Position numbers and translations under genes: made by a program. A stretch of 64,000 nt of DNA from Lepas anatifera. Taxonomy: Eukaryota; Arthropoda; Thecostraca; Lepadidae. Numbering within the stretch: position 1 is the first letter of the stretch; every line of letters starts with the position of its first letter. Positions 22,300 to 33,332 of this stretch are shown here, in pieces. The notes below the pieces were generated by a model. The model saw only the letters and a program-made list of their open reading frames with translations, ran no database searches and had not been told where the DNA came from. The stretch is taken from positions 620,001 through 684,000 of the forward strand of contig JAOTON010001937.1 in assembly GCA_034440635.1 (NCBI GenBank), written 5' to 3'.

Positions 22300-24984
22300 A
22301 TGGCGCGCTCGCTGCGCCACCAGCCGTCTGGCTGGCTGGAGATGTCGCGTCGCCAGCAGCTCAGCAAGCGGTGCTCGCCCATGAACCCGCCGCAACCCTC
22401 CGCCGCCGACCAGATGCTCTTCCAGGCGGTCGACAAGTCCAGTGCCGAGGCAGTCTCTGCCAGCCTCGCCGCAGGCGCCAACGTCAACGCCATCAACGGC
22501 TTCTTCGGCGAGTCGGCGCTGCACCAGGCGGTGCGGCTGCGGTGGAACCGGGGCGTGGACCTGCTCCTCGCCGCCGGAGCCGACCCATCCATCAAGAATA
22601 AATTTTTCCAAACGCCACTGCACTTCAGCGCCGTCGCTGGCTGCGCGGAGTGCATGTCGATGCTGCTGGCGCCGGGCAGGGACAGGAGTGCAGTGCTGTT
22701 GCAGGATCTGCGTGGCTACTCGCCGCTACACGACGCGGCGCTCGGCTCCGATGTGAGGTGTGTGAAGCTGCTGCTGGAAGCAGGTGCTGACGTTAACCTG
22801 CCTGACAATCAGGGCGAGACACCGCTCCACAAGTGTGCCAAATCAGGCAGCATCCCCAGTCTGGTGGCTCTTCTGAACGGCGGCGCGGACCTGAAGGCAA
22901 AGAACTCAGAGGGTGAGACAGCGCTTGCCATGATGCTACGGAATATTCCTGATGCACTCAACTGCACGCTCAACCACTGTTTAGTGCCCAACAAGCTTCC
23001 AAAGAATAACAAAAACTTTGAGATCACAGTGAATTTCAAGCCGCTGATCCGAAGTGACGCGTTCTGCCACACGGACCTGCTGAGAAACTTCATTAAGATC
23101 GGGGAGTCGGAGGTTTTGGCGCACCCTGTCTGCCAGGCGTTTCTTGCCCTGAAGTGGCACAGAGTGGTCAAGCTGTTTATGCTGAAGCTCACCTTCTATA
23201 TTTGCTTCGTCATTGTCAGCACGTTCTTCATCCTGAACAAGTTCGTGTGGGATCGGACAAATCGGGTGATCTATCCAGTGACCACAAATATGAGTGCTGA
23301 ACATGCTGATCCGAAGAGCACAGACGGTGTTAGGCTAAACAATGATGAGAGTGAAGTGCTTCAGGGTGAATTCTCGTCAGTGGACAATTCAAAATCATTC
23401 ACAGAGAGAATGCTTGATTGGGAGATGGGCTTCTACTGGGCCTCAGTCGCCATGGTGATCATGCTCATCATTCATGAGTTTCTTAACATCCTGTCTTCTG
23501 CATCCAACTACTTGACGAGCGCGATGTCTGGTGTCAACTGGCTGTTGTTTGGCATGTTCTTTGCAGTGAGTGCCAGCGATGGCGGCGCGTGGCAGACGCA
23601 TCTGGCAGCCTTCTACGTTCTCTTCCTGTGGTCCAAAACAATGTATATGGTGGGGCAGTTTCCCAGTTGTGGTATCTACGTCAGCATGTTTATACGAGTC
23701 GCCACGGTGTTCTGTAGGATATTCTTTGTTTACTTCAGCCTCTTGGTAGCATTTTCCATTAGTTTTCACCTCGCCTTTAGAACCAAGGGCGCTTTCCGCG
23801 ATCCCTTCAACTCCTTCATGAAGACATTGACGCTGATGATCGGGGAGATGGATTACGATAGTCTGTTTCTCGACAAAGACAACCTGCCCTTGCACGGCAC
23901 CAGTCACATCATATTCTTCTTCTTCCTGGTTCTTGTTGCTATCATTCTATCAAACCTTCTAGTAGCTCTGGCAGTAAACGATGTCCAAGGTCTGCGTCAG
24001 GGAGCTCATCTAGAGCGCCTGAAGAAGCAGTCACAGCTCATTTATAACACAGAGCTGATGACAGCCTTCACGAAGAACCTTTTCCGCTGCCGGTGGCTGC
24101 AGACAGTCATGGAGCCGATACTGGATTCGGTACACCTCGATGTCCTGTCCAAGAGGGTGTTTCTCTTACCGAACCATCCACAGAAGTCTCATCTTCTGCA
24201 GATCCTCGACTACCGCACCAAGAGCATTCGAGAGCACAAGATTAACAAGGAGATGCTGGAGAGGATGTGGAAGTCGCTGCGTGATCAGGAGGGACGTGAT
24301 GCCTCTGCCGGGGGTGCCTCTGGCCAAAGCGGCGGAGGTGACTCGGTTGGACCTCATCGGAGTCAGCGCCGGCGAAACACCTCCAGTCGCTCGCCGGAGC
24401 ACGACGCAGGTCTGCGGATGCACCGCGGGCGCGAGGTCTCTTCGGCAAGAGTGGCATCCTTCGACGACATCAAAGACCTTTTGTCCAATATGGAGACGCG
24501 CCTGGCAGCACAGATGAAGAGGGAGATTGGAGAGTTACGAAGGAAGATGCTATCCGAGAAAGTGCCCGAAGAATCAAATCTGCGGGAAGAAGTCCGAGAG
24601 CTGGGCCCATTGAATGAGTTGCGCCCACACAGAAGGGTATCTGATCTGTTGCAGCCAGCTTCACAGAGTGACTCACAAGCGCAGCGAAGGACGTCGGAAA
24701 CATCACGACTAGGCGCCGTCAACGAATCGGATGTTCATATCAGGGTACCAGAACTGGTACCAACACCTTCACACCATAGTAGTCCGCCCCAAACTGTGGC
24801 AGCAGTCCCGAAGGCAGTAGTCTCGGCATCGCCACCACGGGGCTGCGTCCTCCCATCGTCGGTGTCTCCTGCAGCCAGTTCAACAGCATCTTCTGCAGCT
24901 TCAGCTGACTCCACTGCATTACCAACGGTGTGCATACCAAACGCGAATGTTGCGCATCCGAACAATATCTTGAATAGATGCTGA
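22300..24984 (+). CDS. TRPA-family cation channel (pyrexia/painless-like)
   Basis: 894 residues in one exon, probably a plasma-membrane non-selective cation channel with a sensory role such as heat or noxious stimuli; the function is inferred from family. Residues 36-226 hold five to six ankyrin repeats, with clear TPLH-type helices at FQTPLHFSAVAG, GYSPLHDAALGS and GETPLHKCAKSG. Six membrane segments follow: S1 292-315, S2 378-398, S3 411-425, S4 433-451, S5 459-491 and S6 537-562. The pore loop is at 500-520 with MIGEMDYD as the likely selectivity region. S6 reads SNLLVALAVNDVQGL, as in TRPA proteins. The C-terminus (660-894) is Ser/Gln-rich and probably disordered, except a likely coiled coil near FDDIKDLLSNMETRL. 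The length fits Drosophila painless/pyrexia (~900), and there are far fewer ankyrins than in TRPA1. Start: ATG at 22300, because the upstream GTG overlaps the acceptor. Alternatively another arthropod TRPA; orthology is not assignable here. Confidence 0.92.
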   Translation: MARSLRHQPSGWLEMSRRQQLSKRCSPMNPPQPSAADQMLFQAVDKSSAEAVSASLAAGANVNAINGFFGESALHQAVRLRWNRGVDLLLAAGADPSIKNKFFQTPLHFSAVAGCAECMSMLLAPGRDRSAVLLQDLRGYSPLHDAALGSDVRCVKLLLEAGADVNLPDNQGETPLHKCAKSGSIPSLVALLNGGADLKAKNSEGETALAMMLRNIPDALNCTLNHCLVPNKLPKNNKNFEITVNFKPLIRSDAFCHTDLLRNFIKIGESEVLAHPVCQAFLALKWHRVVKLFMLKLTFYICFVIVSTFFILNKFVWDRTNRVIYPVTTNMSAEHADPKSTDGVRLNNDESEVLQGEFSSVDNSKSFTERMLDWEMGFYWASVAMVIMLIIHEFLNILSSASNYLTSAMSGVNWLLFGMFFAVSASDGGAWQTHLAAFYVLFLWSKTMYMVGQFPSCGIYVSMFIRVATVFCRIFFVYFSLLVAFSISFHLAFRTKGAFRDPFNSFMKTLTLMIGEMDYDSLFLDKDNLPLHGTSHIIFFFFLVLVAIILSNLLVALAVNDVQGLRQGAHLERLKKQSQLIYNTELMTAFTKNLFRCRWLQTVMEPILDSVHLDVLSKRVFLLPNHPQKSHLLQILDYRTKSIREHKINKEMLERMWKSLRDQEGRDASAGGASGQSGGGDSVGPHRSQRRRNTSSRSPEHDAGLRMHRGREVSSARVASFDDIKDLLSNMETRLAAQMKREIGELRRKMLSEKVPEESNLREEVRELGPLNELRPHRRVSDLLQPASQSDSQAQRRTSETSRLGAVNESDVHIRVPELVPTPSHHSSPPQTVAAVPKAVVSASPPRGCVLPSSVSPAASSTASSAASADSTALPTVCIPNANVAHPNNILNRC

Positions 24985-25664
24985 TGGCTCCATCGCGCTG
25001 GCACAGCGTTTCGTCAAGCGCCGACGTTTGTTTTGTGGTCATGTTGATGAGTGATGAATGCTTGCGAATGGTTACGTGCGTAGGGTGTTTTAAAAGTGAA
25101 CAACTTCCCCAAAATTGAGGTTGCGGACAAAACCCCTGTTATACTATGTATTTTCGCATTTATGTAAAAAAACTATCGATTCTAAAAAAGATATCTGACC
25201 CACGCGCTTTTCCAAACAAGTTTGCATGTGCAGCCTGCTAATGTGTTCCCCATGGTCGTGAACAGAGTCAGGGTCGGCTGCCCAGTGCTTATGTCTCTCT
25301 GGCCAGATTCAGTAGCGGCGCCACCGTGGGGAGGGGGGCAGGATGGGCTGCCCCCTAAGATCTGGCAGGGGCAAAGGTATGATTCCCCCCTAGAAACCCA
25401 TGGTAGACAAAAAGAAATGACTGCACCTTTCAGGGCATTAATTGAAAACTCTGATTTAGGTTTGGAAAATCTGTCTTCCGAATGGATGGAAAAATATCAA
25501 TGACATACTCTCAGCCACATTCATAGCGTTCTTTTGCGTATAGAATCGAAACATAAATAAAAAACACAAAAATTTCACAAATCTTCCTGCCCCGGAGGCT
25601 AGGCTTCTGGTGCACCTTGGGCTGGAGGAGGGGGTTAAAACAAACTCTCAAGATCAGCCAGGCG
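24985..25664. other. 3' flank of TRPA gene
   Basis: Probable 3' untranslated region, then intergenic sequence. It contains GGGGGCAGGATGGGCTGCCC-like GC islands near 25330. No other gene is seen. Confidence 0.45.
25556..25561 (+). promoter_or_regulatory. Candidate polyadenylation signal AATAAA
   Basis: The first canonical AATAAA downstream of the TRPA stop, about 570 bp after it. It is supported only by the hexamer and position. Variant signals could be used earlier. Confidence 0.3.
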
Positions 25665-26120
25665 TTAAAGAGAATGTGGCACCTTGGTGGTATCCTGGAA
25701 TTTAGTGAAATTAGGCGTACGTTTAACCAAAAATAATGAAACCACTCATGATTTCTCTGAAAAATGTACAATAAGCTCAATATTTTGTTTTTAAAAATAC
25801 TCCTCTAGAAAAAGAAAGAAATATCAGCCTGTGGATGATGTCACGATCTGGCAACCACTACCATACTTGAAACGCTTCAAGGGCTTCGATTGGCTGATGC
25901 TCATCGTGACGTCAGCATATGTCGTCACACCAGCAGCTCACAACAATGGCCGCCCGGCGACGGGCTGATGGGGGCTGTTGTCAGTTAGGTTTTAGCTTTT
26001 TTTACGGAAATATCGAGTTCCAAGACAAATGAAATATGGAGTACCGGGTTTTCCGACTTGCTTTACAACTTGGCTATCTCAGTTAAAATCACGTTGTGAA
26101 GGTGCCACATTCCCTTTTAA
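25665..26120. mobile_element. 456-bp MITE, TTAA-flanked, copy 1
   Basis: Ends are TTAAAGAGAATGTGGCACC and the inverse of TTAAAAGGGAATGTGGCACC. The whole element is repeated at 34496-34950. It is non-coding. A CCAAT-box inverse (ATTGGCTGATG) and the cAMP-response-like palindrome TGACGTCA at 25907-25914 are kept in both copies. TTAA at both edges may be the target duplication, piggyBac-style. Confidence 0.88.
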
Positions 26121-27042
26121 GGACACAGGGACTTGGAGAGAGGAGGTATATATGTTCGATCGCGGAGGACCATCCCCGCCCCGACACTCCCCGCATTCAC
26201 TTGTGTCCACATCGTTTGTGCATACCTACGTCAATATTGCACGTCTGACCGAAAGGCTAGCTGATCCATCGCTGAGGTGGTGGGATCTATAGTATTTCAG
26301 TGCATTATCTGGCGGATTGGGACCATGTGTGTGGGGAGTGGAGGGGGAGGGCAGGGATCCCAGCCACTCGAATACAATGTCCAATTTCAGCCGGACTGGG
26401 AATATTAGGCCAGTTTGGCTAGCCGACATGTGGGTGCCAGTGCCAAGCCCACCAGTTCCTGTACATGTGCATCACACGGGGAAGGGTCCAGGTGTTCGTG
26501 TCAACTCCCCGTCGTGGTTTTCTCGTAATAATGCGCCAACAAAGAAATTTAGGACAACTAAATGCTACTAAGCGCTGCTCATTGGGTTAAAAGGGTGGAC
26601 AACAGTATCCAAAGCTGTAACATAGTCTGTGGTAACCGGTGGGTCTGACAGGGAGGAGTGCGATACCTCAAATCGGGAAAACACTCCCGCTCCGACGGCA
26701 CTCCAGAAGACAAAAAGGCTTTGGAATCGAGTGGATGAAAGGCATCAGAAACACGCAGCTTAACTGCATATCAATTGTTCTGAGCAATATCTCTATATAA
26801 GTCCCTTTCAGCCACATTTATTCCTTTAACTGTATTTATTCCACGGAACTCGGCACAATCCCGTTTAAATGATCACGGTCGTAGTGAAATACTGACACGC
26901 ATGAAAACAAAAGGTTCTATTTCCGCTGTTTGTTCTGGGCTTAATCCTAACACGATTATTCGACTCTCGGGTCTCACGATGGTTTACTTCATTATTTCTA
27001 TTTATTAAAACATTCATGCAGATATGTTTACCATAGCGTCGA
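26121..27042. other. No gene seen
   Basis: Spacer between the MITE and the Penelope fragment. Short frames only. Confidence 0.5.
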
Positions 27043-27345
27043 ATGTCATCTGTGCTGTCTGAAAGGTGTCTCCTGCCTATCGGGGAGAGTCAGAGGGAAT
27101 TAGATGCCTCAGATTTAGAACTCATTAGACTCAGATTTAACGAACACTTAGGGGACGCAAGAAATAAGAGGCAGGAAACACCTTTCGGACAGGACAGATT
27201 AAGCACACATCCGAATGATAAGCTGACAGCAGACAACCTGAGCATCAAAATTCTAAAATACGCTAGAGATGGCCCAGACAGAAAAATCGCGGAATCGTCC
27301 TCATTCGGCGATACAGACGAACTCTCAACACTCAAACATCATCCT
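27043..27345 (+). pseudogene. GIY-YIG endonuclease C-terminus of Penelope-like element
   Basis: LIRLRFNEHLGDARNKRQET, DRLSTHPNDKLTADNLSIKI and DGPDRKIAES match the second half of the Penelope GIY-YIG domain: the Arg of R-x-x-E-H, then the basic R-K-I-A-E-S helix with its Glu. The frame then shifts, and the neighbouring frame gives the expected FIR..LNTQTSS ending. The first half, with the GIY/YIG strands, is missing. Confidence 0.7.
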
Positions 27346-27572
27346 GTCCACTCCTGCGGTAAAGTCTACATGCACGGGAACCCACATACACGCACACTCA
27401 CAGGCATACAAGCACACACCACACACAGTGCTCCCTTGCTGCCTCGGTAAGAGAGTGCTGGGACTGTCAGCACTTCTCGCTTCAACCAAAAGTTTACCTT
27501 AGGCCTCCAGTCACTCGGTTTTTGGAAACAATTTTCCTCAAGCCTCTAGCCACCTCCATTTACACTCCTCGC

Positions 27573-27595
27573 CTGACGACGGTCAAGTACTGAAA
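27573..27595 (+). ncRNA. Hammerhead-like core, Penelope 3' region
   Basis: CTGACGA (27573-27579), a short possible helix, then GAAA (27592-27595) match the CUGANGA...GAAA layout of hammerhead ribozymes, which are known in Penelope-like elements. Helix II is imperfect, and helices I and III could not be drawn convincingly. Confidence 0.35.
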
Positions 27596-27800
27596 CGTTG
27601 CGTTCACCTCATCCCACGTTTTTTATCTTTACCTTGTCTTAGCCTTTTTGGGGCTTTTTAGGGTTTTGGCGTTTTAGTTTCTGTCTTGTCTTTTAGCGCT
27701 TTTGCTGTCTTCTATTTTATCATCCTTTTAGGGTCCTAGGTCATTCCCACAACACTCTGCGGTTAATGGCACACTATCTATCCCTATTCCGAGAACTTGT

Positions 27801-28195
27801 GATTTCCCCCTCTTCAGAAAAAGACAGACCCCCTCCCCCTTCGGTCATTGCCGTCATATGTGAACAGTCCCTAAATGTCAAATACAGGCAAAGGAACTAA
27901 GGAGATGGATGGGATGGTTGAACAAGAGCAAAACATATTCTCCGTGGAGTGGGCCATCATAGGCGGCGCGTACAAATGGACGAGTGAGCCATTGGGGTCG
28001 GAATAAAGGCCAAACGGCTCACGCACTAACATATTCGAGGTTTCTTACAAAAAATCAGAGGGAATTTCAGGGCGATGGCATATCACCACCCGGAAAAGTT
28101 GAGTAGCTGTTTAGCTTTGTTCAGTTTTTTGTAACGTAAGTTTCTCTTGACTAAATTTGCATTGAAGCGTGGAGACGGATCACTGCCATCGCGAC
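27801..28195. other. No gene seen
   Basis: Spacer before the hAT-like element; no supportable feature. Confidence 0.5.
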
Positions 28196-30701
28196 CAGAC
28201 TTGTTGATGACTCAAAATTTCTGGAGTCGACTCAACTCTGACTCACAGCTAAACGGCTGACTCTGATTATGCCTCGACTCACTGGGTTGAAAATGATGAG
28301 CCGATTCGACTCAGACCAAACTCAGAAGTGAGTCGACTCAACTCTGACTCAAATAAACATTGAGTCGGAGTCGAGTCTGACTCAGATTAGTGGCAAAGTA
28401 TTCACACACAAAATACACATTTCCTTCAATGATATGCAAACTCCAGTAAATTTATTCACGGCATTAACTCTTTACTAACTGCTTATTTTCTTTAATAATA
28501 TGCCAATTGCAATGCATAAATTCATGACAGAAATCATTCCTCCATAAGAATGAAGGAAGATGCTTAACGCGAACAGGAGAGTAAAAGAAAGAAGAAAAGA
28601 AGTAAAAGAAGGGCCTGATGGCTTTTCATTTTGAAGGCATGTCCTTCAGGAGCAAACTCATAATTAGATCCATACATGTATTGAAGCAGCACACAACAGT
28701 ATGAGGCATGTCCCGGAGGACAGACAGGCCGAGCAGTATTTCACATGGCCACCCCCGACGCGGCGCGCCTAAATTACGCCGGGGGAGCCCGCAAATGTCG
28801 GCAGTGATGAGACATAGAACGGGATGACATACACAGACATAAAACAGAGCAGTCATACACATAAAAAGCAGTTCACATACATTACGACACTCCGTTAAAT
28901 TTGACAGGGACCAGCAAGATAGGCAAATCGCAGCTCACACGCCAGCCCGCCCGCACCGCACTCGCAACCCGGCGACGCCGCCGCACCCCACCGCGCCGCA
29001 TAGAACCGCTCTCTCGTCCAGAGCGCTGCAGGCGCCAGCCCGCGCAGCCGCCAGGGCACACCGGTCGAAAGGCGCCCTCAGTCCGTTCACAAGCACGGGC
29101 CACGACACAGCCCGCCGCCGCAGCGCCATCCGGTCCATACCTCGCTTCTTGGTTTGGCGGCGCGCTCCGCTCCCCGGGACCGAGCACAACGGCTCCACCG
29201 TCCCGGGGTAGCAGGAGCAGCGCCGCCCCTTGAGATGTTGGAAATCAGCTCCCGCACCGGCGAAGCCGCCCGCCGTCATCGCCCAGTCGCGCCTCCGCTC
29301 ACTCGGCGAACCAGAAGCGAGGATGTCGCCCACCGGCAAGACGACCACGGAGCGGCTGGCGGCGCGCTCTACTGAAGCAATAAGCGACATTTCAAATGCA
29401 AAGATCAGGAATCAATATTTTAACATATGAAATTCTGACAGGCAATGCCTGCCTTAGTACATTTTGAACAATCCTGTGACGAATTTAGCTTAGAGATAAG
29501 TATTACACTGCGCACTGACCCTATGCAGCACATCATCAAACAAAACAAAAAACAATGAATACTCGCCTTGTCCTCCCGAAAAAAAGCTGTAGTAAACACT
29601 ACAGATGGCGCATTGAAGACATCACAAACCTAGCCTCGGATAGCACAAAAAATGACGACGGATAGCAATTTTAAAGTCACGTGACTTAAAAGCCGTAGAA
29701 AAACCTGCAGGTGTATGGTAAAGTAATCATGCCCTCAAGCTACCAAAGCCTAAATCACTAATATTTTGTTGCACACCATGATGGTTTTATGACTAGCGTG
29801 GGTTTTGTGACTAGCGTGGCGCGCACGGGGGGCAGCAATGAGTGGTAAATAAAAATAATCAGCATCTGAAGAGGGGTGGTTGTTTGTGAGTTAGAGACTT
29901 GATGTATATTTTTCAGTTTGTCAATTTCACAGTTTGAAATTACTTAGGCTATGCCAGAAGTCGCACCGATATACATTGTCTGGAAACAGGCAGTATTTAT
30001 TATCTACCAGGGGGTGACCTCAAACCACGGTAAATCAAGATAGTGTTTCGAAATAAGCAGTTAATCGAAGCTTTTAGTTTCCGTTTTGACCCATTTCAAA
30101 GCTTATGTGCAAAATAAGATTTTTTGGTACCCTCTATCTGATGCTGATATGTGTTTTTTTAGTGTTTTTAGTCAAACGAAAGAAGCAAATAGAAAAAATA
30201 CGTGGTTTCCTAACAGTGAACTATTGCATGATAATGAGCCTAGGATTTTGGATGGTGTGCATCCTCAAAGTTGAAAAAGTCTGATTTTGCGCCAAATTAC
30301 AAATTGTTCTCTATGATTTTGTATGCCATTGCTAAGATTAAGTGGAAAATAACTATCAAATGAGTGTGCTTTTGAAACTATATTTTATATAACTCGTGTT
30401 TGTTACAACTGACCCAGGCATGGCTCTAGTGTCGATATGAAAATAATGAATTACCTGTTATTAGCGATACGAAATCCTTCAAAATTAGTTATGAAAATTC
30501 ATAAAATGTAAGCCATTTGATCACTTATGTGAAGAAAATAGTGTTGAGTCGACTCAACTCCGACTCTTAGCTTAGAAGTCGACTCCGATTCCGACTCGAT
30601 TCAACTGGTCGGCCAGTTGAGTCGACTCTGATTCAACCCAAATCTGGAAGTGAATCGACTCCGAGTCGACTCTGACTCGGAGTTGCGACTCAACAGGACT
30701 G
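28196..30701. mobile_element. hAT-like non-autonomous element 1 (2.5 kb)
   Basis: Ends CAGACTTGTTGA and, inverted, CAGTCCTGTTGA. The flanking 8-bp sites ATCGCGAC (28188-28195) and ATCATGAC (30702-30709) differ only by two changes that each look like CpG decay. Both ends (about 200 bp) are dense in GAGTCGACTC-type words, which would be subterminal binding-site arrays. The 8-bp duplication and CAG start fit hAT. No transposase frame is present. Confidence 0.78.
28735..29375. other. GC-rich CpG-dense segment inside hAT-like element 1
   Basis: About 0.6 kb of strongly GC/CpG-rich sequence within an otherwise AT-rich element. Open frames exist on both strands (for example 29390-28935 minus, MSLIASVERAASRSVVVLPV), but none is recognised. 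It may be captured host sequence or simply a CpG-rich insert; function unknown. Confidence 0.4.
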
Positions 30702-30752
30702 ATCATGACATTGGCCTTTGGGCTTTGTTAACAAAGAAATACACTGATATAG

Positions 30753-30946
30753 GTCTGGGTGGCGCAGTCGGTTAGCGCGCGCTCGGGCCGACCTGCGGCA
30801 TTCTGTTTGTGCAGTGTCGCGAGTTAGAGCCTACCCAGAGGCAGAATTTGGTGCCCTGCCTTAGCTCAAGCGTAGCTTATTCCCCTCTCCCGTCCGCCGC
30901 TATATGACGCCTGTAGTTGGTGCGTCGTTAAACCCCAAATATTATC
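30753..30946 (+). mobile_element. tRNA-derived SINE
   Basis: The head GGTCTGGGTGGCGCAGTCGG (A-box region), a degenerate B box (GCGAGTTAGAGCC about 60 bp later), and a 3' segment GGTGCGTCGTTAAACCCCAA. The same 3' segment ends the SINEs at 47245-47420 and 50840-50935. No folded mature tRNA is encoded. Confidence 0.78.
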
Positions 30947-31945
30947 TATACACTGAAATCCACCATCTTCTCGCCCACCTATCGTTCGGTTTGGCATACA
31001 GTGTTCAAATTCAGAGTGTATTTGTCTAGGAATGTAAGTAATGTCGAGGAAAGCAACGGTACCGACGCACCTCAACTTGGCAATCTCCAGGAAGCTGTCG
31101 GCTGTCACCGAAGTCGACAGTGAACTGGTCATCTTGACCATAAATGTTCCGGAAAAGCACGGGTTGGATTATAGTTTTTTTTTGCTCGAATGAAGCCTAA
31201 GACGACACCTCAGGCTCGAACGCAGGGCGATCATCACGGCCAGGCCTTTTGATAAAGCAGCAGCGGCAAACTAACATTCCAAAAACTCATGAAGACGACA
31301 CAGCTTCACAACAGACCGGCGGCGCCGCGTAGGTCCGTTGGGAATACATGAGCCGGCCGCGCGGCCGATATTCACGCTTCGTTGGAAGCGCGCGTGGGTC
31401 AGATCCTCCTCATCATAGATAATTTTTACATGCAACCTAAATATGCATTCAATATTGGGGTTTTAGTGTGCAGCCTCGATTTGAAAGAAGTTAGCCCCTG
31501 TGCAGTGTATTGCCTGCGCGCTGTGGCCTGCTCCACAGTTGGTGGATTGGCTGGCATTGTGCAGGATTTGGGTGGCCTGTATAGTAGATACTGTGCAGTG
31601 ACGGACAGTGGAGGCAATTGCAGACAGCCAACAAAGCACAGGTTGTGGCCGTACCAAAGCTGCTGTCATGAGACGGGCATTTGTAACGTACTTTGAACAT
31701 TCTTTAGATGTGACTGCGATCTCTGAAAATAATTGTTTATGGATTTTCTTTATCAGGTGTCTTCATCGATATGTCTTCCTGGCAGAGTTGTACACCAAGT
31801 GACCTTCAAAATGATTGAACATGATGCGAAAACTCGGACATTCCGGTATCAAAAAGAAGTGTTTTGTCTGATTTTGCCTATTATTTTAAATCGTGTCGTA
31901 CCCAAATATGGCATCAGCATGCCAGAAAGATTCATTTCTTCTTTG
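30947..31945. other. No gene seen
   Basis: About 1 kb with short frames only, none recognisable. Confidence 0.5.
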
Positions 31946-32460
31946 TTGGCAGGCGCAGGGGAGCAGTCCAACTATCGGCAGACACACTAGTCCTGGTTCC
32001 AGGCGCAGGGGAACAGTCCAACCATCGGCAGACATACTGGGCCTGGTTCCAGGCGCAGGGGAGCAGTCCAACCATCGGCAGACACACTAGTTCTGGTTCC
32101 AGGCGCAGGGAACAGTCCAACCATCGACAGACATACTGAGCCTGGTTCCAGGCGCATGGAGCAGTCCAACCATCGGCAGACACACTAGTCCTGGTTCCAG
32201 GCGCAGGAGAACAGTCCAACCATCGGCAGACACACTAGTCCTGGTTCCAGGCGCAGGGGAACAGTCCAACCATCGGCAGACATACTGGACCTGGTTCCAG
32301 GGGCGCAGGGGAGCAGTCCAACCATCGGCAGATACACTAGTCCTGGTTCCAGGCGCAGGAGAACAGTCCAACCATCGGCAGACACACTGGGCCTGGTTCC
32401 AGGCGCAAGGGGCAGTTCAACCATCGGCAGACACACTAGTCCTGGTTCCAGGCGCAGTTT
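31946..32460. repeat. 50-bp satellite array, ~10 units
   Basis: Units of 49-51 bp with CAGTCCAACCATCGGCAGAC, an ACACTAGT or ATACTGGG variant, then CCTGGTTCCAGGCGCAGG. The CCTGGTTCCAGG core is palindromic. Two unit variants alternate irregularly. Both-strand open frames are by-products. Confidence 0.92.
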
Positions 32461-33332
32461 TTTAGTGCCACGCATGACCATGGACGTACGGAATTTTTGC
32501 GCATATTATTACTAAGCGGGAGCACAGCGTCCGCGAGTTCTCGCCCCACATACAGGGGAGGACAACAGCTCAGACCTGCCGCCAACCAAAAGTACAAATC
32601 CGAAAGCTGTCGTCTTTAGAACAGTCCAAGTTTTTACTCTTGAACTTTTAAATGATCAACTTTTGACCGGGACCAACGGAATAAAAGGGGCTTTTTATGG
32701 CCCAAAGGGACATGTTTTCACAGTCACTGGCAGTACCGTCTTCGCATTAGTGACCATTGCGGCAGATCTGCTCATTCATGCTTTGCTGAATGGGACGGGA
32801 GCAGTGGCATAGCCAGAAATAATCACGGTAGTTGATAGCAGAGAAACAACAGTTAGAAGTAAAAGTGAGTATATTCATGGATTTGGAAAGGAGAGCCCAT
32901 GGAAATTAACAAGAATGAGAGCCCTCGTCCTGATCACCCCTTGGCTACGTCACTGGCACACGGACACCTGTTTACATGCGTGACCGGTGCCTCGGCGCCT
33001 CGGGCGCTTGCCAGTCACGTGATAGCCGACTGAGGACAGGATCCAGCTGCTGAAGCCCTGCTGGGTGGACAAGGACGTGTCCTTTGAACTTGCATGAGCT
33101 TTGACTACCCTGCCGTCAAATCAAATATTTGAAACGGGAAATGATGAAGACATTGTAACAAAATGCTGGGACTTATCATAACTAATGTTTCATGATCCTC
33201 GGCATCCAAACTGGTTCGGTTTTGACCACCACTACGCTGAGTTACATCAGCAAGGCGTTCTCTAATCGGGTCGATGATCTAAATGAGCAAGGGACGACCT
33301 GCAATAATGCGTTATCGGGTCCTTGTCTTTGG
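32461..33332. other. No gene seen
   Basis: Spacer between the satellite and hAT-like element 2. Confidence 0.5.

Larger units (their letters stand above)
27043..27800 (+). mobile_element. Penelope-like element, 3' fragment
   Basis: Contains the end of a GIY-YIG endonuclease frame followed by a 3' region (CTGACGACGGTCAAG ... GAAACGTTGCG, then CCTTTTTGGGGCTTTTTAGG and GGGTCCTAGGTCATTCCCAC). The same 3' region recurs at 45075-45390, showing a shared family. The 5' part of the element, including RT, is absent. Confidence 0.75.

Noticed and set aside
22062..22655. 197-codon minus-strand frame over the TRPA start
   Set aside because: Antisense shadow of GC-rich ankyrin coding sequence.
28882..29390. 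GC-rich frames as a real gene or CpG-island promoter
   Set aside because: Open frames on both strands with no domain; it lies inside a hAT-like element, so only captured cargo is suggested.
30753..30830. Functional tRNA gene
   Set aside because: A- and B-box-like segments are present, but the cloverleaf does not form and the sequence continues into a SINE body.
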